Source of the DNA: Halorubrum lipolyticum DSM 21995
GTDB taxonomy: Archaea; Halobacteriota; Halobacteria; Halobacteriales; Haloferacaceae
Direction of reading: 5' to 3'
DNA length: 64,000 bases
NCBI RefSeq assembly: GCF_000337375.1
Contig: NZ_AOJG01000030.1
Coordinates: 124,582 to 188,581 of the forward strand
Positions 9,436-19,726 of the stretch are shown piece by piece; position 1 is the stretch's first letter, and every line of letters begins with the position of its first letter. Both the position numbers and the translations under genes were made by a program. Under the pieces are notes generated by a model. That model saw only the letters and a program-made list of their open reading frames with translations, ran no database searches and was not told the origin of the DNA.

Positions 9436-10260
9436 TTATTTTGGCGCGGATCCGGGAGTGGTGACGGTGAAGTCGTCGTAGTAGTACGTCGCGTCGTTCC
9501 CGAAGTTGACGCTGTTGACGATGAATTCGAGGTACTGGGTGCTTGGGGAGAAGACGTTGTACCCTCGTTCGTCGGCGACCAGTTTGTTGTTGATGCGCCA
9601 CTTGAGTGCGGCCCCGTCTCTGAAGCTCTGGAGTTGGCCTTCGATGTCGACCCAGCCGCCCTCGTCGGGGTCGATGCCGAGTTTCTTCGGGAGCCCGAGG
9701 TCGATCCACTTGGCTTCCTGGACGTCGCCGTCTTCGTCGGCCTCGTAGACGTAGGTGCGGAACCGGGCGTCTCCCGTGTCGCTCGCGTCGCTGTCCTGAT
9801 ACGCGAGGATCGGGTAGGCACTGATGTCCCCGTCCGCATTGCCAAGGACGGGCCAAACGCCGGACTCGTGCGCTTCGTCGTCGTCTTCCCACGCCGGGTC
9901 GATGTAGAAACGGTACGAGAGGCGGGAGCCGGTGCCTGCGTTCCAGTACGTGCCGTCTGCATCTTGGTACTTCTTCCCCTGATACGCGTAGAATCCGCTC
10001 GTATCTCCAGTTTTGTCGATGTCGATGCGGAGTCGTCCTGCGTCGGCCGTCCACGCTTCGGGGGCTTGTCGGTCAACGACCCACCCAGCACTCGTACCCG
10101 TGTTGTCCGCTGCGTCAGCGGCGTCGCTGAAGTTGAGATCGAACACGGCGTTGGGATTTTTTGCCTGTACGCCTGCCGCAGACAAAGGAAGCATCGTCGC
10201 ACCGACCGCGAGACCGCCCATCTGCAGGAACTTCCGTCGGTTTGCTATCTCTGGAGCCAT
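9436..10260 (-). CDS. Tat-exported protein of unknown function, predicted beta-rich
   Basis: 274 aa. Twin-arginine signal at residues 8-33 (NRRKFLQMGG, then a hydrophobic stretch ending near QAKN), so it is exported folded. The mature part is rich in Tyr, Trp and Asp with strand-like alternation, and resembles concanavalin/LamG-type jelly-roll glycan-binding or lyase domains in general pattern; I cannot name a family. No lipobox cysteine. Codon choice is less G/C-biased than its neighbours and its upstream region is markedly AT-rich, which suggests recent acquisition. Monocistronic. Confidence 0.75.
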   Translation of the reverse strand: MAPEIANRRKFLQMGGLAVGATMLPLSAAGVQAKNPNAVFDLNFSDAADAADNTGTSAGWVVDRQAPEAWTADAGRLRIDIDKTGDTSGFYAYQGKKYQDADGTYWNAGTGSRLSYRFYIDPAWEDDDEAHESGVWPVLGNADGDISAYPILAYQDSDASDTGDARFRTYVYEADEDGDVQEAKWIDLGLPKKLGIDPDEGGWVDIEGQLQSFRDGAALKWRINNKLVADERGYNVFSPSTQYLEFIVNSVNFGNDATYYYDDFTVTTPGSAPK

Positions 10261-10269
10261 GCAACTTAA

Positions 10270-10295
10270 ACAATTGACATGTATATATAGTTAGT
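10270..10295 (-). promoter_or_regulatory. TATA promoter of the Tat-exported protein gene
   Basis: On the minus strand an ACTATATATACATG stretch lies about 25 nt before the ATG at 10260, the spacing expected of a leaderless archaeal promoter. The surrounding 60 nt are unusually AT-rich for this genome. Confidence 0.55.
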
Positions 10296-10357
10296 GGTAC
10301 TTGACACAAGACTACACAACATAATGTGTCCACGTCGGGTGAATTCTCGACACCAAG

Positions 10358-10825
10358 TCAGCCGTCCAGCGCGCCGATATCGTCGATGATCTCGGCCGCG
10401 TGGTCCTCGGGGGAGACCCCCTCGTACGCGAGCGCGACGGTCCCGTCCGAGTCGATCACGTACGTGTTCCGGAACACGCCGTCGAAGGTGTTCCCGAACA
10501 TCTGCTTCTCGCCGTAGGAGTCGTAGTCGCTCGCGACCTCGCCGTCGGGGTCCGAGAGCAGCGTGAACGGGAGGTCGTACTCCTCGGCGAACGGCTCGAG
10601 GTCGTCGACGGGGTCATCGCTGATCCCGACGACCGCGACGTCGGCGCCCTCGAAGGCGTCCCACTCGTCGCGGAAGCCGCAGGCTTCGGTCGTGCACCCC
10701 GGCGTGTCGGCGCGGGGGTAGAAGTAGACGACCGTGTAGCGCGCCGCGGCGGGGTCGACGGTGACGGCGTCGCCGTGCTGGTCGAACAGCGTGATCGCGG
10801 GTGCGGGATCGCCCGGTTCGAGCAT
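10358..10825 (-). CDS. bcp: Peroxiredoxin, Bcp/PrxQ type
   Basis: 155 aa thioredoxin-fold thiol peroxidase. Peroxidatic cysteine C44 in TPGCTTEACG with a second cysteine C49 five residues on, the atypical 2-Cys pattern of Bcp/PrxQ. Preceded by VVYFYPRAD. Reduces hydrogen peroxide and organic hydroperoxides in the cytosol. Divergent from the histidine kinase that follows. Confidence 0.93.
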   Translation of the reverse strand: MLEPGDPAPAITLFDQHGDAVTVDPAAARYTVVYFYPRADTPGCTTEACGFRDEWDAFEGADVAVVGISDDPVDDLEPFAEEYDLPFTLLSDPDGEVASDYDSYGEKQMFGNTFDGVFRNTYVIDSDGTVALAYEGVSPEDHAAEIIDDIGALDG

Positions 10826-10904
10826 ACGTCCCGTGGTTTCGCACCGGTATTAGGACGTTCGGTCCGGTTCCTTTTTACCCGCTACCGACATCCACCCGGT
10901 ATCG

Positions 10905-13196
10905 ATGGAGTGGCAACCGACGCCGTACACGGCCCCGTTGCTCGTGGCGGCGCTCGCGTCGTTCTTTTTCGCCGCGTACGCGGTCCGAAACCGAACGCGA
11001 GGGGAGGTGCCGCTCGTGGGGAGTTTCGTGGCCGTCACGGTTGCTAGCGGGGTCTGGTCGCTGGCGTACGCGGCGCAGCTGTCGGCGACGACGCTCGACG
11101 CGACCCTGCTGTGGAACCGCCTCGTCTGGGTCGGGATCGCGGCGCTCGCCGTCGCCTGGCCCGCATTCGTGTTCGCGTACGTCGGCTGGACGGCGTGGCT
11201 CCGACCCCGTCGCATCGCCACCCTGTGTCTCGTCCCCGCCGCCACCGTCGGCGGCGTCCTCCTCGTCGGCACCGACCCGCTCTTTTATGCTTCCCCGTCG
11301 CTGGACGGGGCGAACGGTTACCTCGTTATGGAGTACCTGCCGACGCCGGCACTCATCGGATTCATGGCGTACAGCTACGGCGTGAACCTGTTCACCTTCG
11401 GCGTGCTCGGCTCCGCCGCGCTCGCCCGCGACGGCGTGTTCCGCCGGCAGTCCACGCTGCTGTTCGTCGCCGGCGTCGCGCCGATGGCCGTCGGCGTCGC
11501 GGGGATCTGGGGACTGATCGGCCCCCTGTTCGTCGACCTCACGCCGGTCACGTTCGCGGTCACCTCCGTGCTGCTCGGCTGGGTCGTGTTCCGACACCGG
11601 CTCCTCGACCTCTCGCCGATCGCCCGCGACGCGGTGTTCGCGAACCTCTCCGACGGCGTCGTCGTCGTCGACGCCGACGGCCGGGTCGTCGATCTGAACC
11701 GGCCGGCGCGGCGGCTGTTCCCGTCCGCGGCGGTCGGGTGCGGCGTCGAGGAGGCGTTCGAGCGCGCGCCGGCCGTGGTCGACCTCGTACCGTCGGCGGG
11801 GGACGGCGGCGGGGACCGCTCCGGCCGCGTCCCCGGGGCGGAGCCGGACGCCGACCTCAGAGTGACCGTCGACGCCGGCTCCGACCCCCGCTTCCTGACG
11901 GTCGCCGCCCATTCGATCGCCGCGACGGGAGGGGGGTTCGGCTCCGGACTCGGCTTCGGCTCCGGGCTCGGGCCTCGCACCGGCTCCGCGGCGGAGTCCA
12001 CCGCGGGCGGAACCGTCCTCCTCTTCCGCGACGTCACCGAGCGCGAGACGCTCCAGCGCCGCTACCGCGCACTCATCGAGAAGTCGCCGAACGTCATCGC
12101 CGTCTGCGGGACCGACGGCCTGCTCAGGTACGTGAGTCCGTCGATAGAGCGGCTGCTCGGTCACGCGCCCGCGGCGATCGAGGGGCGACCGGTCATCGAT
12201 CTGGTCCACCCGGACGACCGTCGGGAGGCCCAGCGCGCGTTCGAGCGGGCCTTCGACACCGGCGGCCCGCAGGCGCTCGACCACCGGATCGCCCACGCGG
12301 ACGGGAGCTGGCGCCAGTTCGAGACGGTGGTCGAACGCCTGTTCGAGGACACCGAGGAAGTGGTGATAACCGCCACCGACGTGACCGAGGGCCGGCGGTA
12401 CGAACAGCGGCTCCAGGTCCTCAACCGGGTCCTCCGACACGACCTGAAGAACGACACGAACGTCATCGGCGGGTACGCGGACCTCCTGCGCGACCACGTC
12501 GACGACGAGGGCGACGACTACCTCGACGTCATCGACCGGAAGGTGGAGACGCTGACCCATCTCAGCGACCAGGCCCGCGAGATCGACGTGGCGCTCCACA
12601 GCGACGCCGCGCGCGCCGAGATCGACCTGTCGGAACTCGTCACGCGGCTCTGCGAGTCGCTCGAGTCGTCGTTCCCAGAGGCGACGGTGACCGTGTCGGC
12701 GCCGGACGACGCGGTGGTGTGCGCAGACGAGCTGTTGGAGTCGGCGATCCGGAACGTGCTGGAGAACGCGGTCGTCCACAACGACGGGGACCAGCCGATC
12801 GTCGAGGTGGCCGTCGATCCGAACGACGGGGGCTACCGAGTCGCCGTCGCGGACAACGGGCCGGGCATCCCGCCGGTCGAGCGGAGCGTGTTCTCGGAGG
12901 CCCGCGAGACGGCGCTCGAACACGCGAGCGGGCTCGGCCTCTGGCTCGTCCACTGGATCGTCACCGAGTCCGGCGGCGAGCTGGAGATCCACACCCGGGA
13001 GCCGACCGGGACCCTGATCACGATCTGGCTCCCGGCGGCCGGTGGTGAGGCGGGGGAAGGGGGGGAGAGAGCGGAAAGAGGGGAGGCGGAGGAAGGAGAG
13101 GAGGGGACGGAAGGAAGTGAGACGACGGAAACCGAGAGCGCCACGGAGCCGGCCGTGGGCGCCGGTCCGAGGCCGGACCGCGACCCCACGCCCTGA
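10905..13196 (+). CDS. Membrane sensor histidine kinase (7TM-PAS-HATPase)
   Basis: 763 aa. The N-terminal ~230 residues hold about seven hydrophobic segments (histidine-kinase N-terminal 7TM type). A short PAS-like piece follows (VFANLSDGVVVVDADGRVV) with a Gly-rich insertion, then a full PAS domain (ALIEKSPNVIAVCGTDG to TDVTEGRR). The H-box is RVLRHDLKNDTNVIGGYADLL; then N-box (IRNVLENAVVHND), G1 (VADNGPGIPP) and G2 (GLGLWLVHWIV). The tail of ~55 residues is Glu/Gly-rich. No cognate response regulator is adjacent. The ligand is unknown. Confidence 0.9.
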   Translation: MEWQPTPYTAPLLVAALASFFFAAYAVRNRTRGEVPLVGSFVAVTVASGVWSLAYAAQLSATTLDATLLWNRLVWVGIAALAVAWPAFVFAYVGWTAWLRPRRIATLCLVPAATVGGVLLVGTDPLFYASPSLDGANGYLVMEYLPTPALIGFMAYSYGVNLFTFGVLGSAALARDGVFRRQSTLLFVAGVAPMAVGVAGIWGLIGPLFVDLTPVTFAVTSVLLGWVVFRHRLLDLSPIARDAVFANLSDGVVVVDADGRVVDLNRPARRLFPSAAVGCGVEEAFERAPAVVDLVPSAGDGGGDRSGRVPGAEPDADLRVTVDAGSDPRFLTVAAHSIAATGGGFGSGLGFGSGLGPRTGSAAESTAGGTVLLFRDVTERETLQRRYRALIEKSPNVIAVCGTDGLLRYVSPSIERLLGHAPAAIEGRPVIDLVHPDDRREAQRAFERAFDTGGPQALDHRIAHADGSWRQFETVVERLFEDTEEVVITATDVTEGRRYEQRLQVLNRVLRHDLKNDTNVIGGYADLLRDHVDDEGDDYLDVIDRKVETLTHLSDQAREIDVALHSDAARAEIDLSELVTRLCESLESSFPEATVTVSAPDDAVVCADELLESAIRNVLENAVVHNDGDQPIVEVAVDPNDGGYRVAVADNGPGIPPVERSVFSEARETALEHASGLGLWLVHWIVTESGGELEIHTREPTGTLITIWLPAAGGEAGEGGERAERGEAEEGEEGTEGSETTETESATEPAVGAGPRPDRDPTP

Positions 13197-13259
13197 CGCG
13201 GTGCGGGTCCGCGAGCGCCCTCCGCAACCTCTTTGCGGTCGGTCGCCGAACCCGGTGGC

Positions 13260-14168
13260 ATGAGCCACGGATCCCTGGACGACGACGCGGTCGAGAGCTA
13301 CCGGGAGGCCGGCGCGGTGTTGGTCGAAGCGATGAACGAGGCCCGCGAGATGGTCGAGCCGGGGCGGACCCACCTCGAGGTCGCCGAGTGGACCGAGGAC
13401 TTCATCCGGGAGCGGGACGCGGGGCTCGCGTTCCCCGTCAACATCAGCGTCGACCCCGAGGCCTCCCACGCGACGCCGAGACGCGACGACGACACTGAGT
13501 TCGGCGAGGAGATGGTGTGTCTCGACGTCGGGGTCCACGTCGACGGCTACATCGCGGACGCCGCGGTCACGGTCGACCACACGGGGACTCCCGAGCTGGT
13601 CGAGGCCGCGGAGATGGCGCTCGAGGCCGCGGTCGACGAGGCCGGGCCGGGCGTCGAGGTGGGCGTCGTCGGGCAGGCGATCGAGGACGTGATCCGCGGG
13701 TACGGCTACACGCCCGTCCTGAACCTCTCCGGGCACGGCGTCGAGCGCTACGACGCCCACACCGGCCCGACGATCCCGAACCGCGGCGTCGACCGCTCGG
13801 TCGAGTTAGAGCCCGGGCAGGCGGTCGCGATCGAGCCGTTCGCCACCGACGGCCGCGGGAAGGTCGGCGAGGGGACCGACGAGGAGATCTTCGAGCGGCA
13901 GGGCACCGCGAGCGTCCGCGACCGCCGCGCGCGGCAGGCCCTCGAAGAGATCGAGGCGTTCGACGACCTCCCGTTCGCGGCCCGGTGGCTGGAGGGCGAC
14001 CGCGTCGAGATGGCGCTGCGCCGGCTGAAGCAGGCGAACGCGATCAAGGGCTACCCCGTCCTGAAGGAGGCCGACGACGCCCTCGTGAGCCAGGCGGAGC
14101 ACACCCTGTTGGTCACCGACGACGGCGTCGAGATCACGACAGCCGGCATCCACGACTTCGACGGCTGA
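13260..14168 (+). CDS. map: Methionine aminopeptidase, type II
   Basis: 302 aa from ATG 13260 (MSHGSLDDD). Pita-bread fold metalloprotease removing initiator methionine. Metal ligands D89 and D100 (CLDVGVHVDGYIAD), the catalytic histidine region LSGHGVERYDAH, Glu in VAIEPFAT, and Glu in QAEHTLLV. The long insertion between them marks the type II (archaeal/eukaryotic) subclass. It overlaps the HIT gene by TGATG. Confidence 0.95.
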   Translation: MSHGSLDDDAVESYREAGAVLVEAMNEAREMVEPGRTHLEVAEWTEDFIRERDAGLAFPVNISVDPEASHATPRRDDDTEFGEEMVCLDVGVHVDGYIADAAVTVDHTGTPELVEAAEMALEAAVDEAGPGVEVGVVGQAIEDVIRGYGYTPVLNLSGHGVERYDAHTGPTIPNRGVDRSVELEPGQAVAIEPFATDGRGKVGEGTDEEIFERQGTASVRDRRARQALEEIEAFDDLPFAARWLEGDRVEMALRRLKQANAIKGYPVLKEADDALVSQAEHTLLVTDDGVEITTAGIHDFDG

Positions 14169-14719
14169 TGGACCGGATCTACGCCCCGTGGCGGATCGAG
14201 TGGGTCGAGCGCGATTCCGACCCGATCGACGGCTGTCCGTTCTGCGTCCTGCCCGGGCGCGAGGACGACCGCGAGTCGCGGATCGTCGCCCGCAGCGAGC
14301 GCAACTACGTCCTCCTGAACAACGCGCCGTACAACCCCGGCCACGCGATGGTGATCCCGAACGAACATCACGAGGACCCGACCGACCTCGACGACGCGAC
14401 CCTGCTCGACCACGCGAAGCTGAAGTCGGCAACGCTCGCGGCGATGCGGCGCGACGTGGACCCCGACGGCGTCAACACGGGGCAGAACCTCGGTGACTCG
14501 GCGGCCGGCGGCTCGGTCGACCACCTCCACACCCACGTCGTCCCGCGGTGGGACGGCGACACGAACTTCATGCCCGTCACCGGCGGCACGAAGGTGATCG
14601 TGGAGGCGATCGACCGCACCTACGGACACCTCCACGCCGGCTTCGCCGCCGGCGACGACGTGGTCGACTCCGGTGACGCCGAGGCCGGCGAGGCGGTCGA
14701 GCTCGACTTCGACGTCTGA
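14168..14719 (+). CDS. HIT family nucleotide-binding protein
   Basis: 183 aa from ATG 14168. Histidine triad HLHTHV at residues 119-124, a GQNLGDSAAGGSVDHLH approach typical of HIT nucleotide hydrolases or phosphorylases (Ap4A-type), and an N-terminal CPFC pair (23-26) that with histidines could bind zinc. Start overlaps the map stop, so both are co-translated. Confidence 0.92.
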   Translation: MDRIYAPWRIEWVERDSDPIDGCPFCVLPGREDDRESRIVARSERNYVLLNNAPYNPGHAMVIPNEHHEDPTDLDDATLLDHAKLKSATLAAMRRDVDPDGVNTGQNLGDSAAGGSVDHLHTHVVPRWDGDTNFMPVTGGTKVIVEAIDRTYGHLHAGFAAGDDVVDSGDAEAGEAVELDFDV

Positions 14720-14730
14720 GGCGGTGGCGA

Positions 14731-15067
14731 CGATCGCTTATAAACAAACGGTGCGGTGGCGCGCGCCTCCGAGTGGCCGACAGGCCACGAGGAGCGCCGC
14801 GCGAGGGAGTCGGCCGACCGGAGCGAAGCGACGGGAGGCCGACGAGGCTGGGGAGGCGTGAGGTGCGGTTGCGGTCGGGGTGGGACTCAAAGGGGCAGCC
14901 GTTCTCGGCGAACCCCAGCGACGCAAGGACCGCAGGGAGCGGAGCGACCGAGGACCACAGCGAGCTGTGGGAGCCGAGAACGGCTGGGGCTTTGGAGGCC
15001 GTCAGTACAGCGTCGTCGATCATATATAAACACCCGACGGCGACGCCACTCAATCACTTATAAACAA
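14731..15067 (+). repeat. Dispersed structured intergenic element, copy 2
   Basis: About 337 bp between the convergent HIT and tungstate ATPase genes. Same ordered blocks as copy 1: GGTGCGGTGGCGCGC, GCGCGAGGGAGTCGG, GACGAGGCTGGGGAGGCGTG (14841-14860), GTGGGACTCAAAGGGGCAG, and GGCTGGGGCTTTGGAGGCC. Stems: 14773-14778 with 14783-14788; 14809-14815 with 14837-14843; and a perfect 14-bp stem 14896-14909 with 14973-14986. The ends carry the direct repeat CTTATAAACAA (14737-14747 and 15057-15067). No CDS inside is convincing. Confidence 0.82.
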
Positions 15068-15105
15068 TCGCTCTGTCAGAGTGATTCACGTACTCTAAGT
15101 ACGCG

Positions 15106-15861
15106 TCAGTACACCAGCTCGCCCGAGATGAACTTCCGGGTGCGCTCGTCCGAGGGGTCCTCGAAGATCCGCTCCGTCGGCCCGACCTCCGTGACGCCGT
15201 CGTCGAGCAGCACCGCGACGCGGTCCGCGACGCGCTCGGCCTGATGCATGTCGTGGGTCGCCACGACGACGCCGATCCCCCTGTTTCGGGCCTCCTCCAT
15301 CGCTTCCTCGATGACCGCGGTGTTCCGCGGGTCCAGATCGGAGGTGGGCTCGTCGAGCAGCAGCACGTCCGGGTCGTACGCCAGCGCGCGGGCGAACGAC
15401 ACCCGCTGGGCCTCCCCGCCCGACAGCGAGTCGGCGTGCTGGGCCGCCTCGTCCGTCAGCCCGACGACGTCGAGCGACTCGCGGACGGCGTCGGGGGTCT
15501 CTGCGATCCCCAGCGCAGCGGCGATCCGGTCGGTCCACGAACTCCGGACTCGGAGCCCGTACTCGACGTTGCGGGCCACGGAGGCGTCGAAGAGGCTCGC
15601 CTCCTGAAAGACCATCCCGACCCGCCGCCGCAGGGCGAGCCGGTCGGCCTCCTCGGCGGCCCACGCGTCCGCGCCGCCGAGCGCGACGGTCCCCGCGTCC
15701 GGTTCGAGCGAGAGCGCGAGCGTCCGGAGCAGCGTCGTCTTGCCGACGCCGGAGGGGCCGATCACGGCGAGGACCTCGCCGGCGTCGACCGCGACGGAGA
15801 GGTCGTCGAACACCCGCTCGCCGCCGAACGACTGCGAGACGCCGGTCGCCCGGAGCATCAC
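15106..15861 (-). CDS. tupC: Tungstate ABC transporter ATPase
   Basis: 251 aa ABC ATPase. Walker [10 protein letters not shown] (residues ~35-43), Q-loop FQEAS, signature [15 protein letters not shown], Walker [13 protein letters not shown], and switch [13 protein letters not shown]. Last gene of a tupABC operon; start overlaps the permease stop by 4 nt. Specificity for tungstate (rather than molybdate) is inferred from the binding protein. A second Met directly follows the first. Confidence 0.88.
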   Translation of the reverse strand: MMLRATGVSQSFGGERVFDDLSVAVDAGEVLAVIGPSGVGKTTLLRTLALSLEPDAGTVALGGADAWAAEEADRLALRRRVGMVFQEASLFDASVARNVEYGLRVRSSWTDRIAAALGIAETPDAVRESLDVVGLTDEAAQHADSLSGGEAQRVSFARALAYDPDVLLLDEPTSDLDPRNTAVIEEAMEEARNRGIGVVVATHDMHQAERVADRVAVLLDDGVTEVGPTERIFEDPSDERTRKFISGELVY

Positions 15862-16580
15862 CGCGTCACCCCGCTGTCGCCGAAGTGAACGACCACGGCG
15901 TTGACCGTCAACACGAGCGCGACGAGGACGGCGCCGAGGATCATCGCGGTCTCGTACTGCCCCTGACGGGCCTCGAGCTGGATCGCGGTCGTCAGCGTCC
16001 GGGTCTTCGAGATCCCGTCCGCGCCCGTGATGTTCCCGCCGACGATGAGCACGGACCCGACCTCGCTGACGGCGCGGCCGAAGCCGGCCAGGACCGCGGT
16101 GGCGATCCCGTATCTCGCCTCCTTCAGGACGACGAGCGCCGCGTCGAGGCGCGTGCCGCCGAGCGCGCGGGCGGCGTCGCGGACGCCGTCGTCCACCCCG
16201 GAGACGGCCGCGAGGGTGATCGCCGTGATCGGCGGCGTCGCGAGCACGAACTGCGACATGATCATCGCCTCCCTGGTGAAGACGAGGTCCAGCGAGCCGA
16301 GCGGTCCCTGATTGGAGACCGCAAAGAGGACGAGGAGGCCGACGACCACGCTCGGGAACCCCATCCCGGTGTTGACGACGGACTTCACGAACCGCTTGCC
16401 CCGGAACTCGGCGAAGCCGACCGCGACGGCGACCGGCACGCTGAACAGCGTGCTCAGCGCCACGGCGGTGACGCTCACGTACAGCGAGACGTAGATGACA
16501 CTGGAGACGTAGCCGTCCCTGAACGGGAGATCGAGGAGTCCGGGCAGCAGGCCGACGACTGGTTCGATCGGCACGCTCAC
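15858..16580 (-). CDS. tupB: Tungstate ABC transporter permease
   Basis: 240 aa, about five membrane segments, binding-protein-dependent permease fold; the coupling helix lies around [23 protein letters not shown]. Overlaps both neighbours by 4 nt, so A, B and C are translated as one unit. TupB-type permeases form a homodimer in the membrane. Confidence 0.88.
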   Translation of the reverse strand: MSVPIEPVVGLLPGLLDLPFRDGYVSSVIYVSLYVSVTAVALSTLFSVPVAVAVGFAEFRGKRFVKSVVNTGMGFPSVVVGLLVLFAVSNQGPLGSLDLVFTREAMIMSQFVLATPPITAITLAAVSGVDDGVRDAARALGGTRLDAALVVLKEARYGIATAVLAGFGRAVSEVGSVLIVGGNITGADGISKTRTLTTAIQLEARQGQYETAMILGAVLVALVLTVNAVVVHFGDSGVTR

Positions 16581-17512
16581 TCGTCGGACGAGTCGCTACT
16601 CCAACCTTGCGGAACGTACTGCTGGAAGTCGGGGTCCTCGGAGACCGCCTCGGGGAAGAACAGCTGCTCGCCGTTCGTCTGGAAGCCGGCGATCGCCTCC
16701 TGGGCCCCGGGGCTCGTGATCCACCCGATGTACGCCATCGCGAGGTCGTAGTTGGCGCTGTCGTGGACGCCGGGGTTGACGGCCATGATCCCGTAGGGGT
16801 TCGCGAGGATCTCCGGCCCGTCCTCGATCGGTCCCTGCACGAGGACCGTCAGGTCGATCTCCGAGCGCTGCGAGATGAACGTCCCGCGGTCCGCGAGCGT
16901 GTAAGCGCCCTGCTGCGTGGCGACGTTCAGCGCCTCGCCCATCCCCGTCCCCGTCTCCTGGTACCAGTCGCCGCCGGGCTCTGCGCCCGCGGCCTCCCAG
17001 AGGTTCAGCTCCTTGGTGTGGGTCCCGGAGTTGTCGCCCCGCGAGACGAACGAGGCCTCGCTGTCGGCGATCGCCGCGAGCGCCTCGGTCGCCGAACTCG
17101 TTCCCTCGATCCCCGCCGGGTCGCTCTCGGGGCCGACGATCACGAAGTCGTTGAACATGAGGTCGCGTCGGTTCAGCCCGTACCCGTTCCGCAGGAACTC
17201 GTCTTCGAGCCCACGGGCGTGGACCATCACCACGTCGGAGTCGCCGTTCCGGGCCGACTCGAGGGCCGCGCCCGTCCCCTGTGCGACCGCGTCGACGGTC
17301 ACGCCGTACATCTCTTCGAAGTCGGTGTGGATCTCGTCGAGTAACCCCGTATCGTAGGTGCTCGTCGTCGTCGTGAGCGTGAGCGTCTCGCCGGCGACGG
17401 CGGGTCGGTCGTCGCCGCTCCCTCCGCCACCGACGAGCCGTGCGCACCCGGCGGTGCCCGCGACGGCACCCGCACCGAGCGCGGCGAGGAACCGGCGTCG
17501 ATGTATCGACAT
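16577..17512 (-). CDS. tupA: Tungstate-binding lipoprotein
   Basis: 311 aa from ATG 17512 ([13 protein letters not shown]); an open extension upstream lacks a signal. Tat motif RRRFLAA followed by a hydrophobic stretch and lipobox TAGC, so it is exported folded and lipid-anchored. The mature start [15 protein letters not shown] is the oxyanion-binding TTTS/T-D signature of TupA, and [12 protein letters not shown] and [11 protein letters not shown] are the other conserved anion-contact blocks. Captures tungstate (possibly molybdate) for the TupBC importer. Confidence 0.92.
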   Translation of the reverse strand: MSIHRRRFLAALGAGAVAGTAGCARLVGGGGSGDDRPAVAGETLTLTTTTSTYDTGLLDEIHTDFEEMYGVTVDAVAQGTGAALESARNGDSDVVMVHARGLEDEFLRNGYGLNRRDLMFNDFVIVGPESDPAGIEGTSSATEALAAIADSEASFVSRGDNSGTHTKELNLWEAAGAEPGGDWYQETGTGMGEALNVATQQGAYTLADRGTFISQRSEIDLTVLVQGPIEDGPEILANPYGIMAVNPGVHDSANYDLAMAYIGWITSPGAQEAIAGFQTNGEQLFFPEAVSEDPDFQQYVPQGWSSDSSDE

Positions 17513-17519
17513 AGATACA
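17503..17519. promoter_or_regulatory. Small inverted repeat over the tupA start
   Basis: GTATC and GATAC are 5-bp arms separated by six bases, covering the tupA start codon in the intergenic region shared with the ModE-like regulator. It could be an operator for that regulator, but 5-bp arms occur often by chance. Confidence 0.2.
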
Positions 17520-17741
17520 CCGACGGACCGATCCCGGATATAGCTTCTGCCGCGATCGTAACCGGAATCCGTTATGCGAAAACGAAGCCGAACGGTGGTG
17601 AGTCCGCTCGAACCGGACACTGCGTTCGATCAGAGCGTTCGATCGCCCTCGATCTGACACCGACGTTTCCCGGAAGCGGTTTCCCCGAAGTCCCGAGGCC
17701 GGAGGGAAAACGCCAACACCTCGCGGGGCGACCGTCGTGGT

Positions 17742-18494
17742 ATGGACGAGACGGGAGGCGCCGCGGGCCGCGGTCGAGCCGCGCTCATCGAGGACGGAGT
17801 CGAGTTCGACGGTCGCGACGCCGCGCTCCTCCGAGCGGTCCACGAGGCGGGGTCGGTCGCGGGCGCGGCCGCCGAACTGGGGCGCTCCCGCGCCCGCGCC
17901 CTCTCGCGGATCGAGGCGTTGGAGGTCGCGTTCGGGACCCTCGTCGAGCGCCGGCGCGGCGGGTCTGGGGGTGGCGGGAGTCGGCTCTCGGGGGGCGGTC
18001 GCGACCTGCTCGACCGGTACGACCGGCTCCAAGCCGTGCTCGCCGCGACCGCGAACGTTCCCGAGACGGTGCTCGACGGGACGGTCGCGAGCGTCGACGG
18101 CGAGCTGGCCGACGTCGACACCGCGGTCGGCGCGGTGCGGGGCCTGCACGGCGGGATAGACGGCGCGGGGGACGACCGCGAGGGCGTGGCCGTCGGCGAC
18201 GCGGTACAGGTGCGGATCGGCGCCGACGCGGTGACGATTCATAAAGGCGACATCGACGTGGACCCGGACGCGACGAGCGCCCGGAACCGCCTCCGCGGCG
18301 AGGTGGCCGGGATCGACGCGGGCGAGACGGTGTCGACGGTGCGGGTCGCGGTGGGAGCGGCGGAGTTTCGAGTGCTGATCACGGCCGAGAGCGCGGAGCG
18401 GTTGGACCTGGACGCGGGCGACGACGTGGCGCTCCGGTGGAAGGCGACCGCGACGCGACTGGTGAGAAACACGGCGACCGTCGACCGGGCGTGA
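17742..18494 (+). CDS. ModE-like molybdate/tungstate-responsive regulator
   Basis: 250 aa. N-terminal winged helix of the ModE/LysR type (DAALLRAVHEAGSVAGAAAELG, then SRARALSRIEALE), with a Gly/Arg/Ser-rich insertion, then a long linker and a C-terminal TOBE-like oxyanion-binding domain (RNRLRGEVAGIDAG... FRVLITAESAERLDL). Divergent from tupABC; it most likely represses that importer when tungstate or molybdate is plentiful. The two-domain layout is seen, the target is inferred from position. Confidence 0.85.
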   Translation: MDETGGAAGRGRAALIEDGVEFDGRDAALLRAVHEAGSVAGAAAELGRSRARALSRIEALEVAFGTLVERRRGGSGGGGSRLSGGGRDLLDRYDRLQAVLAATANVPETVLDGTVASVDGELADVDTAVGAVRGLHGGIDGAGDDREGVAVGDAVQVRIGADAVTIHKGDIDVDPDATSARNRLRGEVAGIDAGETVSTVRVAVGAAEFRVLITAESAERLDLDAGDDVALRWKATATRLVRNTATVDRA

Positions 18495-18551
18495 GAGTTC
18501 GAAGCCGCCGACCGTGACGGGCCGCCGACCGCGACCGACCGCCGACCGCAA

Positions 18552-19724
<1,173 letters not shown>

Positions 19725-19726
19725 TG

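Noticed and set aside
10875..13760. 961-codon open reading on the minus strand
   Set aside because: It is antisense to the histidine kinase and map genes; long antisense frames are normal at this GC content and the translation has no family features.
16596..18551. 651-codon minus-strand reading across tupA and the ModE-like gene
   Set aside because: Arg/Pro-rich out-of-frame translation; the tupA frame explains the region.
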